Shown here piece after piece: positions 17,725 through 26,195 of a DNA stretch of 64,000 bases. This DNA is from Streptomyces coeruleorubidus (GTDB taxonomy: Bacteria; Actinomycetota; Actinomycetes; Streptomycetales; Streptomycetaceae). The notes under the pieces were generated by a model. The model was not told the DNA's origin and searched no databases. It saw only the letters and a program-made list of their open reading frames with translations. How positions within the stretch are numbered: the first letter of the stretch is position 1; the number at the start of each line of letters is the position of its first letter. Position numbers and translations under genes: made by a program. The DNA is taken from contig NZ_CP023694.1 in assembly GCF_008705135.1 (NCBI RefSeq), forward strand, positions 8,779,001 to 8,843,000. The letters run 5' to 3'.

Positions 17725-17944
17725 GGGTCTCCTGGAGATCGATGACGACGGTGCACCCGGTGACGCGACGCTGCTGCGGGCAAACACATCAAGCTATCCA
17801 CATCCGGGCGGCAAAGCGGTATGGCCCAGACCACTTATGTCCGAGATCACGCCGGAACGGGCTGGTCCGTGCCCCGCCTCCCCACAGGGCCACAGAGTGA
17901 TAACGGCGAACAACTGTCCGGTGGTTGGGGCCGTCTACGCCACC

Positions 17945-19213
17945 ATGAAGATCTCTTTCCTGATTCACAACGCCTACGGAATCGGAGGCACGATCACCAC
18001 CACGTTCAACCTCGCCGGTGCGCTCGCCGAGCGGCACGACGTGGAGATCGTCTCCGCGTTACGTCACCGGGAGCACCCCAATCTCGTCCTCGATCCCCGC
18101 GTGCGCCTGCGCGCGCTGGTGGACCTGCGCAAGGAGGCGGACCATCCCCTGCACCAGAGACCGGCGAAGGTGTTCCCGGCCGCCGAGTACCGCCACCGCC
18201 AGTACAGCGAGCTGACCGACCAGCGGATCGGCGAGTGCCTGGAGGCGCTCGACACCGATGTCGTCATCGGCACCCGGCCCGGCCTCAACGTGCACATCGC
18301 GCGGCAGGCCCCGCAGCGCGTCCTGCGCGTCGGCCAGGAGCACCTCACCCTCGACAACCACCCGCCCGGATTGCGCACCGCGCTGCGCCGCGCCTACCGC
18401 CGCCTCGACGTGATCACCACCGTCACGGAAGCGGACGCCGCCGCCTACCGGCGCAAGATGTGGCTGCCCGGCGTCCACGTCGAGGCCCTCCCGAACAGCG
18501 TCCCCGACCCCGCGCTGCCTCCCGCCGACGGCACGGCCAAGATCGTCATCGCCGCCGGCCGGCTCGTTCCGGTGAAGCGCTACGACCTGCTCATCGAGGC
18601 GTTCGCCCAGGTCGCAGCCGCCTTTCCGGACTGGCGGCTGCGCATCTACGGCAAGGGCGAGGAGGAGCCCAGGCTGCGGGGACTCATCGAACGGCTCCGC
18701 CTGTGGAACAACGTGTTCCTGATGGGGGCCGCCACCCCCATGGAGGCCGAATGGGCCAAGGGCTCGATCGGCGCGGCCGCGTCCAACTTCGAGCCGTTCG
18801 GCATGACCATCGTCGAGGCGATGCGCTGCGGACTGCCCGTCGTCAGCACCGACTGCCCCTACGGCCCCGGCGAGATCATCCAGGACGGAGCCGACGGCCG
18901 GCTGGTGCCGGTCGGAGACGCCGGCGCCCTCGCCTCGGCCCTGCTCGAACTCATCGGCGACGACGAACGGCGCCGCCACATGGGCCGTACCGCCCTGGAG
19001 AACGCGCGCCGCTTCGCCCCGGGCCCCGTCGTCGCCCAGGCCGAACGCCTCCTGGAGGAGGCCCGCACGGCCCGGAGCGCGGGCCCACGGACCACCACTC
19101 CGCCCGACCACCGAACCAGCAGCGCACTGATCGGCCGGGGCCACGCCGCCCGCGACGCGGCCCACGCCGCGGCCGCCGGCGCACTGCGCGCGATACGCAA
19201 GGGACGCCGATGA
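17945..19213 (+). CDS. GT4-family glycosyltransferase
   Basis: This retaining GT-B glycosyltransferase has about 422 residues. The N-terminal acceptor domain starts MKISFLIHNAYGIGGTITTTFNLA, a glycine-rich loop typical of family 4. The C-terminal nucleotide-sugar domain shows IVIAAGRLVPVKRYDLLIEAF and the EX7E motif in FEPFGMTIVEAMRCGLPVVSTDCPYGPGEII. It is cytoplasmic, with no membrane segment, and has a charged C-terminal tail. Its stop codon overlaps the ATG of the next gene (ATGA), so the two are coupled. Partner type and the divergent VanW gene suggest cell-surface polymer synthesis; donor and acceptor are unknown. The ribosome binding site is weak. Confidence 0.88.
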   Translation: MKISFLIHNAYGIGGTITTTFNLAGALAERHDVEIVSALRHREHPNLVLDPRVRLRALVDLRKEADHPLHQRPAKVFPAAEYRHRQYSELTDQRIGECLEALDTDVVIGTRPGLNVHIARQAPQRVLRVGQEHLTLDNHPPGLRTALRRAYRRLDVITTVTEADAAAYRRKMWLPGVHVEALPNSVPDPALPPADGTAKIVIAAGRLVPVKRYDLLIEAFAQVAAAFPDWRLRIYGKGEEEPRLRGLIERLRLWNNVFLMGAATPMEAEWAKGSIGAAASNFEPFGMTIVEAMRCGLPVVSTDCPYGPGEIIQDGADGRLVPVGDAGALASALLELIGDDERRRHMGRTALENARRFAPGPVVAQAERLLEEARTARSAGPRTTTPPDHRTSSALIGRGHAARDAAHAAAAGALRAIRKGRR

Positions 19214-20046
19214 CCACGCACCTCGACACCCACCTGCGCACCCACTGCGCGATCGACCCGGACGGCCGCATCACCTTCCGTCTCCCGCCGGGCCCGGCCT
19301 CCCGTCCCCGGCTGCTGCTCAGGCTGCGCCCCAAGAAGGGCCGCCCCGAGACGACCCTCCACCTCCTCGACCTGGAGCCCGGCCGGGCCGACGGCGACCT
19401 GCACGCCGTACTGGAACCGGACCCGGTCCTCGACGAAGGCCGCTGGGACCTGTACCTGCTGCCGGAACCGGAAGCCGAACGACAGCGGCTGCGCCCCGGC
19501 CTCAGAGACCTGCGGGCCCTCGTCGACGGCCACCTCCGGGACCGGCCCTCACCGGTCGCCGTCAGGATCCCGTACGTCACGAAGGACGGCTTCCTCGCAC
19601 TCAGGGCTTGGCGGCGCACCGCCCACGCGGAGGCTCGCGCGATCGACGTCACGGAACAGGCCATGACGGTCGAGGCCCGCCTGCACGGCGCCGAGCTCCA
19701 CGAGGACGCCACCGTACGGCTGCGCCTGCGGGGGAGCGACACCGTACGGGACCTCCGTCCCCGGATCGACGACGACGCCAGAGGCTTCTCCTTCACGGCC
19801 GGGCCCGAGGATCTGACGGGTGGCACAGCGGGCCCCGGCCGGATCTGGGACGCCTTCGTCCGGCCCACCGCCGACGCGCCGCCGATCCGGATCGGCAGGC
19901 TCCTCGACGACGTGGCGGACCGCAAACACGTCTTCGTCTATCCGGCGCTCACGGCGGGCGGATCCTCCTGGCGCCCCTACTACACCGTCGACAACGATCT
20001 CGCGATCGAGGTGACTCCGGCCAAATCGCCGATATGCCCGAAATGA
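19210..20046 (+). CDS. Glycosyltransferase-partner beta-rich protein of unknown function
   Basis: The 278-residue protein starts at an ATG overlapping the glycosyltransferase stop by four bases. It is predicted soluble, with alternating beta-strand stretches (PRLLLRLRPKKG, VRIPYVTKDGFLALRAW, LAIEVTP). I do not recognise catalytic residues. The profile resembles beta-sandwich modules that accompany family 4 glycosyltransferases of teichoic-acid-like polymers, either fused or as separate genes, so a role in substrate binding or polymer modification is the best guess. The last codons (PAKSPICPK) look unconserved. Coupled translation makes a joint function with the upstream enzyme likely. Confidence 0.6.
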   Translation: MTTHLDTHLRTHCAIDPDGRITFRLPPGPASRPRLLLRLRPKKGRPETTLHLLDLEPGRADGDLHAVLEPDPVLDEGRWDLYLLPEPEAERQRLRPGLRDLRALVDGHLRDRPSPVAVRIPYVTKDGFLALRAWRRTAHAEARAIDVTEQAMTVEARLHGAELHEDATVRLRLRGSDTVRDLRPRIDDDARGFSFTAGPEDLTGGTAGPGRIWDAFVRPTADAPPIRIGRLLDDVADRKHVFVYPALTAGGSSWRPYYTVDNDLAIEVTPAKSPICPK

Positions 20047-20170
20047 AAAAACCGGGGCCCCTGGATGGTTATTTCGTCGGTACATCGCGACAGCCGTGTG
20101 TGGATTCTGTGCAAAGCGGCGGCAAAAAGGCCGGAGGCTCGTCCGCAACAGCCGTAAACGGGAAGGGGAC

Positions 20171-20199
20171 TTGCGGCAATAACCAAACTCAAGTACCTA
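20171..20199 (+). promoter_or_regulatory. Promoter of the YceI gene
   Basis: TTGCGG (20171-20176) and TACCTA (20194-20199) are separated by 17 bases in an unusually AT-rich stretch. The YceI ATG follows at 20208, so the message would have almost no leader. Confidence 0.55.
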
Positions 20200-20207
20200 G
20201 ATGAATC

Positions 20208-20870
20208 ATGAACCTGTTCAACCGCGTGGTGCCGTCCCGCCGGCAGGCACCGCCAGTCCCCCCACAGCGTCCCGCAGGCGCACCGGCTTCCCCCACCGCC
20301 GTCCTGCCCGACCCCGACCTGGTGAATCTCACCGGCGAATGGGTCGTCGACCCTGCTCACAGCCGGATCGGCTTCTCCGTCCGGCATGCCATGGTGACCA
20401 CCGTGCGCGGTTGTTTCCTGGAGTACGAAAGCCGCCTCTACTTCGACGCGCGCAACCCCGCGCGGTCACGGGCCGACCTCACACTGTTCACCTCCAGCGT
20501 CGACACGGGAGTGGAACAACGCGACGCCCACCTGGTCGGCCGTGACTTCCTGGATGCCGCGGCCTATCCGCGTATGCGTTTCACCAGCACCGCGGTGGAA
20601 CAGGCGGGCAGCGACCTCTATCGCATGTCGGGCGACCTCACCATCAAAGGCATATCGCGGCCGGTCGTACTGGAGTTGACCTACATCGGACACGTCACCG
20701 ACCCCTTCGGATACGAAAGGGTCGGATTCGACGGCACCACCACCATCAACCGCTCCGACTGGGGTCTGACCTACAACAGCAGGCTGGCCGAGGGAGGCGC
20801 GATGGTGAGCGAGAAGGTGCGTCTGCAACTCGACATCGCCGCCATCCGCACGGCCCCCGGGGCCGGCTGA
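20208..20870 (+). CDS. YceI-family lipocalin-like protein
   Basis: YceI proteins form an extended beta barrel that binds a polyisoprenoid or similar lipid. The family core is obvious from residue 40: GEWVVDPAHSRIGFSVRHAMVTTVRGCFLEYE, then ARSRADLTLFTSSVDTGVEQRDAHLVGRDFLDAAAYPRMRFTST, DLTIKGISRPVVLELTYIG and a final NRSDWGLTYN. The protein lacks a signal peptide, as is usual for Streptomyces YceI paralogues, and has a proline-rich N-terminal segment of about 40 residues. It has its own promoter and no operon partner. The ligand is unknown. Confidence 0.92.
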   Translation: MNLFNRVVPSRRQAPPVPPQRPAGAPASPTAVLPDPDLVNLTGEWVVDPAHSRIGFSVRHAMVTTVRGCFLEYESRLYFDARNPARSRADLTLFTSSVDTGVEQRDAHLVGRDFLDAAAYPRMRFTSTAVEQAGSDLYRMSGDLTIKGISRPVVLELTYIGHVTDPFGYERVGFDGTTTINRSDWGLTYNSRLAEGGAMVSEKVRLQLDIAAIRTAPGAG

Positions 20871-20894
20871 ACCCATGCCGGGCGGGGGTACGCC

Positions 20895-21255
20895 TCAGGG
20901 CCCGGCGTCGGCGGGCCCGGCCACGACGCGGAACGTCGCCGGGCCCAGCGTGATCACCCCGTCGCTCAGCGGCGTGCACCGCACACCGCCCCGCCCGCCC
21001 GCGCAGGGCGCTGTGCGCCGGGGCCGATGGTCACGTCCAGGACGTTGCGGCGGGTGTGCCGGAGGTCGGCGTCCGCCGGGAGGTTCTCCCACGGCCATCA
21101 GAAGCCCCCTAGTAGCGGTCGCCGACCAGCCCGCGGCGCACCTCCACCTGGGGGACGCGCTCGTCGGACGGGCCGGGGGAGGGGCCGTCCGACGGCCGTC
21201 CGGCCAGCCGATGCGCGGGTGACACCAGCAGTTGCAGCACCTCCACCTCGGTCAT
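20895..21255 (-). pseudogene. Decayed MOSC-domain gene
   Basis: On the minus strand an ATG at 21255 opens a frame reading MTEVEVLQLLVSPAHRLAGR and later VEVRRGLVGDRY, a recognisable MOSC-domain start (GDRY is conserved), and then hits TAG. Further MOSC pieces continue in other frames: WENLPADADLRHTRRNVLDVTIG, and finally GGVRCTPLSDGVITLGPATFRVV, a typical MOSC C-terminus. The whole region is about 360 bases, against roughly 550-650 for an intact gene. At least one stop, two frame changes and a central deletion are therefore implied. MOSC proteins handle sulfur or molybdenum-cofactor-dependent chemistry; this copy cannot make one. Confidence 0.75.
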
Positions 21256-21312
21256 GGCGCCAACCGTGCGCCTCGGCAGTCACCGCCCGGTGGGCTCGTC
21301 GGAGGCGTACGG

Positions 21313-22323
21313 TCACCCGTCCTGTCGCCGCACGAGCCCGCCGTCCTCCGGGGAGGCCCGGCCGTCCGCCGACTCGCCCGCGGTGAGGTGTTCCAGGACC
21401 TCGACCAGCTCCTGGCAGGCGCGCTCCACCGAACGCCTGGTGTTGATCTGCTCGGTGATCACGGCCGACAGGATCAGGGCCGTCAGGGCCATCGCCCCGT
21501 TGAACGCCTGGAGCTTGATCATCACCTCGACCCTGGTCAGCTGCTCGAACGGCCCGGACCGGTCGGTCGCCGCCACCGTCGCCATGATCGACGCGAAGAG
21601 GGCGCACAGCATGCTGCCGGCGAGCTGGAAGCGCAGCGCCGCCCAGATCAGCAGGGGATAGATGAGAAAGAGCAGACTGACCGGGCTGTGCGCGGCCAGC
21701 GGCACGACGCAGCAGATGATCAGCGCGAGGCCCGTGGCCTCCTTCCAACGCGACAGGCGCAGCGGCGGGCGGACGCGGGACAGCAGGAGCAGCACGGGGG
21801 TGACGATCAGCACGCCCATCGCGTCTCCGACCCACCAGGCCAGCCACACGGCCCAGAAGCTCGGCCAGTCGAGCTTGCCGGTGACGAGCAGGATCCCGGC
21901 GCCCACCGTCGAGCTGATCAGCATGGCGGTGAACGCGCCCAGGAACACCAGGGCGAGACCGTCCCGCAGCCGGGCCAGATCGGTACGGAAACCGGCCCGG
22001 CGCAGCAGCAGGTACCCGACGACGGGTGCGGCCGTGTTGCCCGCCAGGACGCCGAGGGCCGACGGCGTCAGGGAGGTGAGGGACAGGATGACGAAGAGGG
22101 CGCCCAGGGCGATCCCCGGCCAGCAGCGCAGCCCGAAGACCAGCAGGAAGGCGACCGAGACGCCGGTGGGAGGCCAGATGGGGGTGACGACCGAGCCCTC
22201 GACGACCAGTTCCCGCAGCAGGCCGAGCTGCCCCGAGGTGTAGTAGCAGGCGGCGACAGCCAGCGTCTGCAGAGCGACGACGACCGGCGTACGCAGATCC
22301 CGGCTATCCACCACAGCAGCCAT
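21313..22323 (-). CDS. MASE1-domain integral membrane protein without an output domain
   Basis: The 336-residue protein has about eight transmembrane segments with the MASE1 signature (VVEGSVVTPIWPPTGVSVAFLLVFGLRCWPGIALGAL near residues 40-80, and WVGDAMGVLIVTPVLL). MASE1 is normally the membrane sensor half of signalling proteins that carry a kinase, GGDEF or phosphatase domain. Here it stops after a short predicted coiled coil (ITEQINTRRSVERACQELVEVLEHL), with no effector. The next gene upstream on the same strand encodes a SpoIIE-type phosphatase, which could be the missing output in trans, though a mobile-element-like repeat lies between them. The ligand sensed is unknown. Confidence 0.85.
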   Translation of the reverse strand: MAAVVDSRDLRTPVVVALQTLAVAACYYTSGQLGLLRELVVEGSVVTPIWPPTGVSVAFLLVFGLRCWPGIALGALFVILSLTSLTPSALGVLAGNTAAPVVGYLLLRRAGFRTDLARLRDGLALVFLGAFTAMLISSTVGAGILLVTGKLDWPSFWAVWLAWWVGDAMGVLIVTPVLLLLSRVRPPLRLSRWKEATGLALIICCVVPLAAHSPVSLLFLIYPLLIWAALRFQLAGSMLCALFASIMATVAATDRSGPFEQLTRVEVMIKLQAFNGAMALTALILSAVITEQINTRRSVERACQELVEVLEHLTAGESADGRASPEDGGLVRRQDG

Positions 22324-22378
22324 GAGACACCGAGGCCGCCGCGACGGCGAGGCGAGAGCGGGGGCCCTGCGGCCCTAT

Positions 22379-22697
22379 GGCCGAGCTCCCGGTTCGTCGA
22401 GGCCCCACGGCTGAGCCCCGGCCCGTCGAGACCCTAGGACGTGTCCGCAAAGTCCCGCCTGCCCCGCGACGCCCGGCACGCTCGCCCACTGCCTTAAGGG
22501 CGTGGGAGGTGCCCCCACTCGCCGCACCGTGCGAACACCCGCGTACAACCAGTACGCGGGCATCCGCCCGGCACTCCCCAGCCTTCGGCCGGGGGGACCC
22601 CCAGAGCACGCACCGGACGCCGCCGGGCCCGCCCTCCGGGCGGACGACGGGACTTTACGGACACGCCCTAGGGCTGAGCCCCCGGCCCGTCGAGGCC
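22379..22697. repeat. Three degenerate 22-26-base copies of the phosphatase 3' end
   Basis: The sequence encoding the last residues of the phosphatase (minus strand GLDGPGAQP) occurs at 22672-22697 in the gene and again, slightly diverged, at 22409-22433 and 22379-22404. The first copy is separated from the other two by the inverted-repeat element at 22434-22671. Confidence 0.8.
22434..22671. mobile_element. Small inverted-repeat element (MITE-like), CTAG-bounded
   Basis: A 238-base segment is bounded by 24-base terminal inverted repeats that match at 22 positions (22434-22457 and the complement of 22648-22671). Both ends begin with CTAG, which may be a target duplication. The conserved core of each end is CGTGTCCG followed by AAAGTCCCG. 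It carries no reading frame large enough for a transposase and contains internal hairpins. Elements with these ends are, to my recollection, common between Streptomyces genes and look like non-autonomous insertion sequences. It lies between the phosphatase and MASE1 genes, and its right-hand CTAG supplies the phosphatase TAG stop codon. Confidence 0.7.
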
Positions 22698-23498
22698 GAC
22701 CACCAGCACGGCGGCGTCGTCGTCGTGCCCCACACGCTCGGCACCCTTGATCAGGGCGGCCGCGAGCGCGTCCACGTCCATGCCCGCCACCGCCGCGATG
22801 CCCGCGAGCCGCATCGCCTGGTCCAGGCCGTCCTCGAGCGGCAGCGAGGGCCCCTCCACGACACCGTCCGTGAGCAGCACGAACACGCCCCCCGTGGTCA
22901 GCTCGTACCGGGTCACCGGATACGGCATCTCCGCCTGGATCCCCAGGGGCGGCCCGCCCTCGTCCGTGGTGACACCAGACTTCCCGTCCGCCGTGGCCCA
23001 GACGCACGGCAGGTGCCCGGCCCGCGCGCTCTCCAGCACCCCGGCACACGGGTCGAGCCGCATGAAGGTGCAGGTGGCGAACAGATCGGAACCCAGGGAC
23101 AGCAGCAGATCGTTGGTCCGGGCCAGCACTTCCCCCGGATCGCTGGTGACCGAGGCCAGGGCCCGCAGCCCCGCCCGCACCTGCCCCATGAAGGCGGCCG
23201 CCTCGATGTTGTGCCCCTGGACGTCACCGATGGACAGCCCGATCCGGCCGTCTCCCAGCGCGAACGCGTCGTACCAGTCGCCGCCCACGTTGAGCCCCTG
23301 GCACGCGGGGGCGTACCGCACGGCGAGGTGCAGCCGGCTCGCGGCGGGCAGGTCGCGCGGGAGCATGCCACGCTGAAGCGCGATGGCCAGCTCGACCCGT
23401 GACCGTTGCATCTCGGCCTGTGCGCGCGCCTGGGCCGTCAGGGCCTCGAGCCTGGTCAGCAGCTCGTCTCCGTCGTCCGTCGTGCCGGTGCGGGACAT
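22668..23498 (-). CDS. SpoIIE-like PP2C-family serine phosphatase
   Basis: This 276-residue protein has a short N-terminal coiled coil (residues 12-45) and then a complete PPM/SpoIIE phosphatase domain. Metal-binding and catalytic motifs are visible: GGDWYDAF, LSIGDVQGHN, FVLLTDGVVE and GHDDDAAVLVVGL. No PAS, GAF or membrane segment is present, so it must receive its signal from a partner. Such proteins usually dephosphorylate anti-sigma-factor antagonists in partner-switching pathways. The ATG at 23498 follows GGAGTGATCA. Its stop codon TAG is formed by the terminal CTAG of the neighbouring inverted-repeat element. Confidence 0.9.
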   Translation of the reverse strand: MSRTGTTDDGDELLTRLEALTAQARAQAEMQRSRVELAIALQRGMLPRDLPAASRLHLAVRYAPACQGLNVGGDWYDAFALGDGRIGLSIGDVQGHNIEAAAFMGQVRAGLRALASVTSDPGEVLARTNDLLLSLGSDLFATCTFMRLDPCAGVLESARAGHLPCVWATADGKSGVTTDEGGPPLGIQAEMPYPVTRYELTTGGVFVLLTDGVVEGPSLPLEDGLDQAMRLAGIAAVAGMDVDALAAALIKGAERVGHDDDAAVLVVGLDGPGAQP

Positions 23499-23583
23499 TG
23501 ATCACTCCGGCGAGGATGGCCACGGTCGGTGACGACCCTCGAAGGCAAATCATCCAATTTGTGTCCATAGGATGATACGTGGC

Positions 23584-24369
23584 TCAAGGCTTCGAGCGCC
23601 GCCCGACCGCCGCCAGGACGAAGGTGACGCTGATCAGCAACGCCCAGGCGCCGAACTTCGCCACCCCCACCGGCTCCCAGCCGTGCTCCTGGTACGGGTA
23701 GCGCCAGGCACCGACAAAGGTGGCGAGGTTCTCCGCCACCCACAGGAAGAACCCGATCAGGACGAACGACAGGGCCAACGGCATCCGCCGGGGCACACCC
23801 CGCACCGTGAAGCGCACCGACGTTCCCGCGGTGACGGCCAGCAGCAGTCCCGCCAGCACCCAGCGCGCGTCGGGCAGCCAGTGATGACTGAAGAAGTTGA
23901 CGTAGACGGCCGCGGCCACCACCGCCGTCGCCCGCGGGCGGTAGCGCACCAGCTCAAGATCGAACAGTCGCCAGGCCCGGCACACGTAGCTGCCGACGGC
24001 CGCGTACAGAAACCCGCCGTACAGTGGGACGCTGGCGAACTTCAGCACGCCCGGCTCCGGGTAGCTCCACGAACCGAGCGACACCTTCACCAGCTCGAAG
24101 GCCAGTCCGATGACGTGACAGACCGCGATGACGGCGACGTCCCGCCCGTTCTCCCAGCCGCGCAGCCAGAACACCAGCGTGAGCAGCACGCCATAGACCA
24201 CCAGCAGGTCGTAGCGCGCCACGGGAAGGCCGGGCAGCAGGGCGGACACGGCCACGCCGGACAGCAGCGCGATCGCGAACGCGCACGCCCGGGTCTGCGT
24301 CCAGGCGAAGTCGAGCACCTGCCGAACCGGCGCGGTCCAGGGACCGGGGGAGCTTGTTGTAGGGATCAT
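23584..24369 (-). CDS. DUF817-family integral membrane protein
   Basis: This 261-residue protein has about eight transmembrane helices. The segments VCHVIGLAFELVKVSLGSWSYPEP, SYVCRAWRLFDLELVRYRP and NLATFVGAWRYPYQEHGWEPV, with several conserved Trp, Pro and Tyr residues, match the DUF817 family, whose function is unknown. It is the last gene of a likely three-gene operon with the 209-residue protein (27 bases upstream) and the PiT transporter. A transport or membrane-lipid role is possible, but nothing in the sequence decides it. Confidence 0.82.
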   Translation of the reverse strand: MIPTTSSPGPWTAPVRQVLDFAWTQTRACAFAIALLSGVAVSALLPGLPVARYDLLVVYGVLLTLVFWLRGWENGRDVAVIAVCHVIGLAFELVKVSLGSWSYPEPGVLKFASVPLYGGFLYAAVGSYVCRAWRLFDLELVRYRPRATAVVAAAVYVNFFSHHWLPDARWVLAGLLLAVTAGTSVRFTVRGVPRRMPLALSFVLIGFFLWVAENLATFVGAWRYPYQEHGWEPVGVAKFGAWALLISVTFVLAAVGRRSKP

Positions 24370-24396
24370 GGTGCCCTGTAGGACGGGCCCGTGCCC

Positions 24397-25026
24397 CTAC
24401 CGGTTGCAGTGCTCTTCCGCCGTCGGCACCCGCTCGCCCGGGGCCACGCCGTCCCGGGCTTCGGCCACGGCTTCGCGCAGCAGGCGGGCGAGACGTTGAT
24501 CCGCGTCCGGCGCGGCGCACAGCACCCTGAGAGCGTGTTCGAGGTGCCGCCGCCCCGGCCCACGCCACCACAACAGATCGGCGATACGGTCCGGCAGCCC
24601 GCCCGCGCGGACGTGAGCAAGCCTCTCGGCTCGCCGGCGGCAGGCACGGCCGCGCCGCGCCAGACGCCGGGATGCGGGACGCAGCACGCGCGCCTCGTCC
24701 ACGACCCGGCCGACGAGCCGCGGCGCATAGGCCCGGTCCGCGGGACGGGCGTCGGCGAGCTCGGCGGCCAGGGGCCACAGGGCATGCCGGGTGGCGTCGC
24801 CGACGCTGTCGTTGACCATGCGGGCCAGAGCCGCGAGCGCCGGATGCGTACCGGCCGGGCTGTCGGTGAACCGGTCACCGGCCAGCAAGGCGGCGCTCTC
24901 CATCAGACAGGCACCGTCGTCGGGGTGCAGATGCGCGAAACGCCCAGGCGCCGGGAGGCCGCCCGTAGGTCCGCCAGGAGCCTCGCGGGGCGGCGGGTCC
25001 GGCGTGTGCGGCGAAAAGGCGATCAT
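24397..25026 (-). CDS. Hypothetical helical protein between phosphate transporter and DUF817 genes
   Basis: This 209-residue protein is strongly Arg/Ala-rich and predicted all-helical, with no signal peptide, membrane segment or recognised motif. I chose the ATG at 25026, 19 bases after the phosphate-transporter stop, over an in-frame start 162 bases upstream that would lie inside the transporter gene. Tight spacing on both sides (19 and 27 bases) indicates co-transcription with the PiT transporter and the DUF817 gene. Many arginines in the C-terminal half suggest a nucleic-acid or phosphate contact surface, but that is speculation. Confidence 0.65.
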   Translation of the reverse strand: MIAFSPHTPDPPPREAPGGPTGGLPAPGRFAHLHPDDGACLMESAALLAGDRFTDSPAGTHPALAALARMVNDSVGDATRHALWPLAAELADARPADRAYAPRLVGRVVDEARVLRPASRRLARRGRACRRRAERLAHVRAGGLPDRIADLLWWRGPGRRHLEHALRVLCAAPDADQRLARLLREAVAEARDGVAPGERVPTAEEHCNR

Positions 25027-25045
25027 GTGGGCCTCCGGGCTGGGA

Positions 25046-26044
25046 TCACAGACCGGTGACGGCGTGCAGAACGAGGTAGATCGCGGCGGCGGGAATCCCG
25101 GCGCCGAAGAAGGTGAGCACCCAGGCCGTGACGATGGAACGGGCCACTTGCCAGCGTACGTCCGAGGCACGCCGGGTGGCACCGGCACCCAGGATGGCCG
25201 CGGTGATCGTCTGCGTGGTGGAGATCGGCGCCTTCAGCAGGAACGCGGTGGTATAGAGGACGGCCGCGGCGGCGGTCTCGGCGGCGAACCCGCGCGGCGG
25301 GTCGAGGTGGACGATGCGCCGGCCGAGGGTGGTGATGATGCGACGACCGCCGCTGTAGGTGCCGGCGGCCATGGCGGCCGCCACGGCGGCGATCACCCAG
25401 ATCGGAACCGAGAAGTCGTCCTGCCAGCCCGCCGTGACCAGGGCGAGCACGATGACGCCCATGGTCTTCTGCGCGTCCTGCAAGCCGTGCCCCAGCCCCA
25501 TCGCGGCGGCGGACACGGTCTGTGCCATACGGAACCGGCGCATGATCCGCCGGGGCGCCGAACGACGGAACAGCCACAGGATGGCCACGTGCAGCGTGTA
25601 GCCGAGAGCCACGCCGACCAGAGGGGAGAACAGCATCGGCAGGACGACCTTGTCCACGATCCCTGACCAGTGCACGGTCGCGGACGCGGCGAGCGCGGCA
25701 CCGACCAGCCCGCCGATCAGAGCGTGCGAGGACGAGGTCGGCAGCCCCCGCCACCAGGTGAACACGTTCCACCCGATGGCCCCGATGAGGGCGCACAGGA
25801 CCAGCAGCAGACCCGAGTCGTCCTCGGGCGCGGCGATGATGCCGCTGCCGACGGTCTGGGCGACCTCGGTCCCGAGGAAGGCGCCGCAGAAGTTCATCAC
25901 CGCGGCCATCATGAGCGCCACGCGCGGGGTCAGGGCCCTGGTGGAGATCGAGGTGGCGATCGCGTTCGCGGCGTCGTGGAAGCCGTTGGTGAAGTCGAAC
26001 GTCAGCCCCACAATGATGATGAGCACCACCAGAGTGAGCTCCAT
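25046..26044 (-). CDS. PiT-family low-affinity inorganic phosphate transporter
   Basis: This 332-residue polytopic protein imports phosphate, probably as a metal-phosphate complex with protons. The two inverted PiT repeats are visible: LTFDFTNGFHDAANAIATSISTRALTP at residues 14-40 and, in the C-terminal half, AAVLYTTAFLLKAPISTTQTITAAILGAGATRRASDVRW. About ten membrane segments are predicted. It is the first gene of the likely operon with the 209-residue and DUF817 genes. I looked for a PhoP box (GTTCACC direct repeats) upstream of 26044 and saw none, consistent with constitutive low-affinity Pit systems. Confidence 0.93.
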   Translation of the reverse strand: MELTLVVLIIIVGLTFDFTNGFHDAANAIATSISTRALTPRVALMMAAVMNFCGAFLGTEVAQTVGSGIIAAPEDDSGLLLVLCALIGAIGWNVFTWWRGLPTSSSHALIGGLVGAALAASATVHWSGIVDKVVLPMLFSPLVGVALGYTLHVAILWLFRRSAPRRIMRRFRMAQTVSAAAMGLGHGLQDAQKTMGVIVLALVTAGWQDDFSVPIWVIAAVAAAMAAGTYSGGRRIITTLGRRIVHLDPPRGFAAETAAAAVLYTTAFLLKAPISTTQTITAAILGAGATRRASDVRWQVARSIVTAWVLTFFGAGIPAAAIYLVLHAVTGL

Positions 26045-26195
26045 GACCGATCACCTTTCCGCGGGCAGAGCGCCGGACCGCGCCACAGGCGCCGTCGGCG
26101 CACGGAGTCCATCGTGCCGCGAAACCCTCGGTCGGACCCGCCCGGAGCGGCGGTAGTGGGACGGGGGGAGCGGATGATCCGTTTACGGTGTCCTG

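Noticed and set aside
26045..26195. PhoP box for the phosphate transporter
   Set aside because: I found no GTTCACC-type direct repeats upstream of the start.
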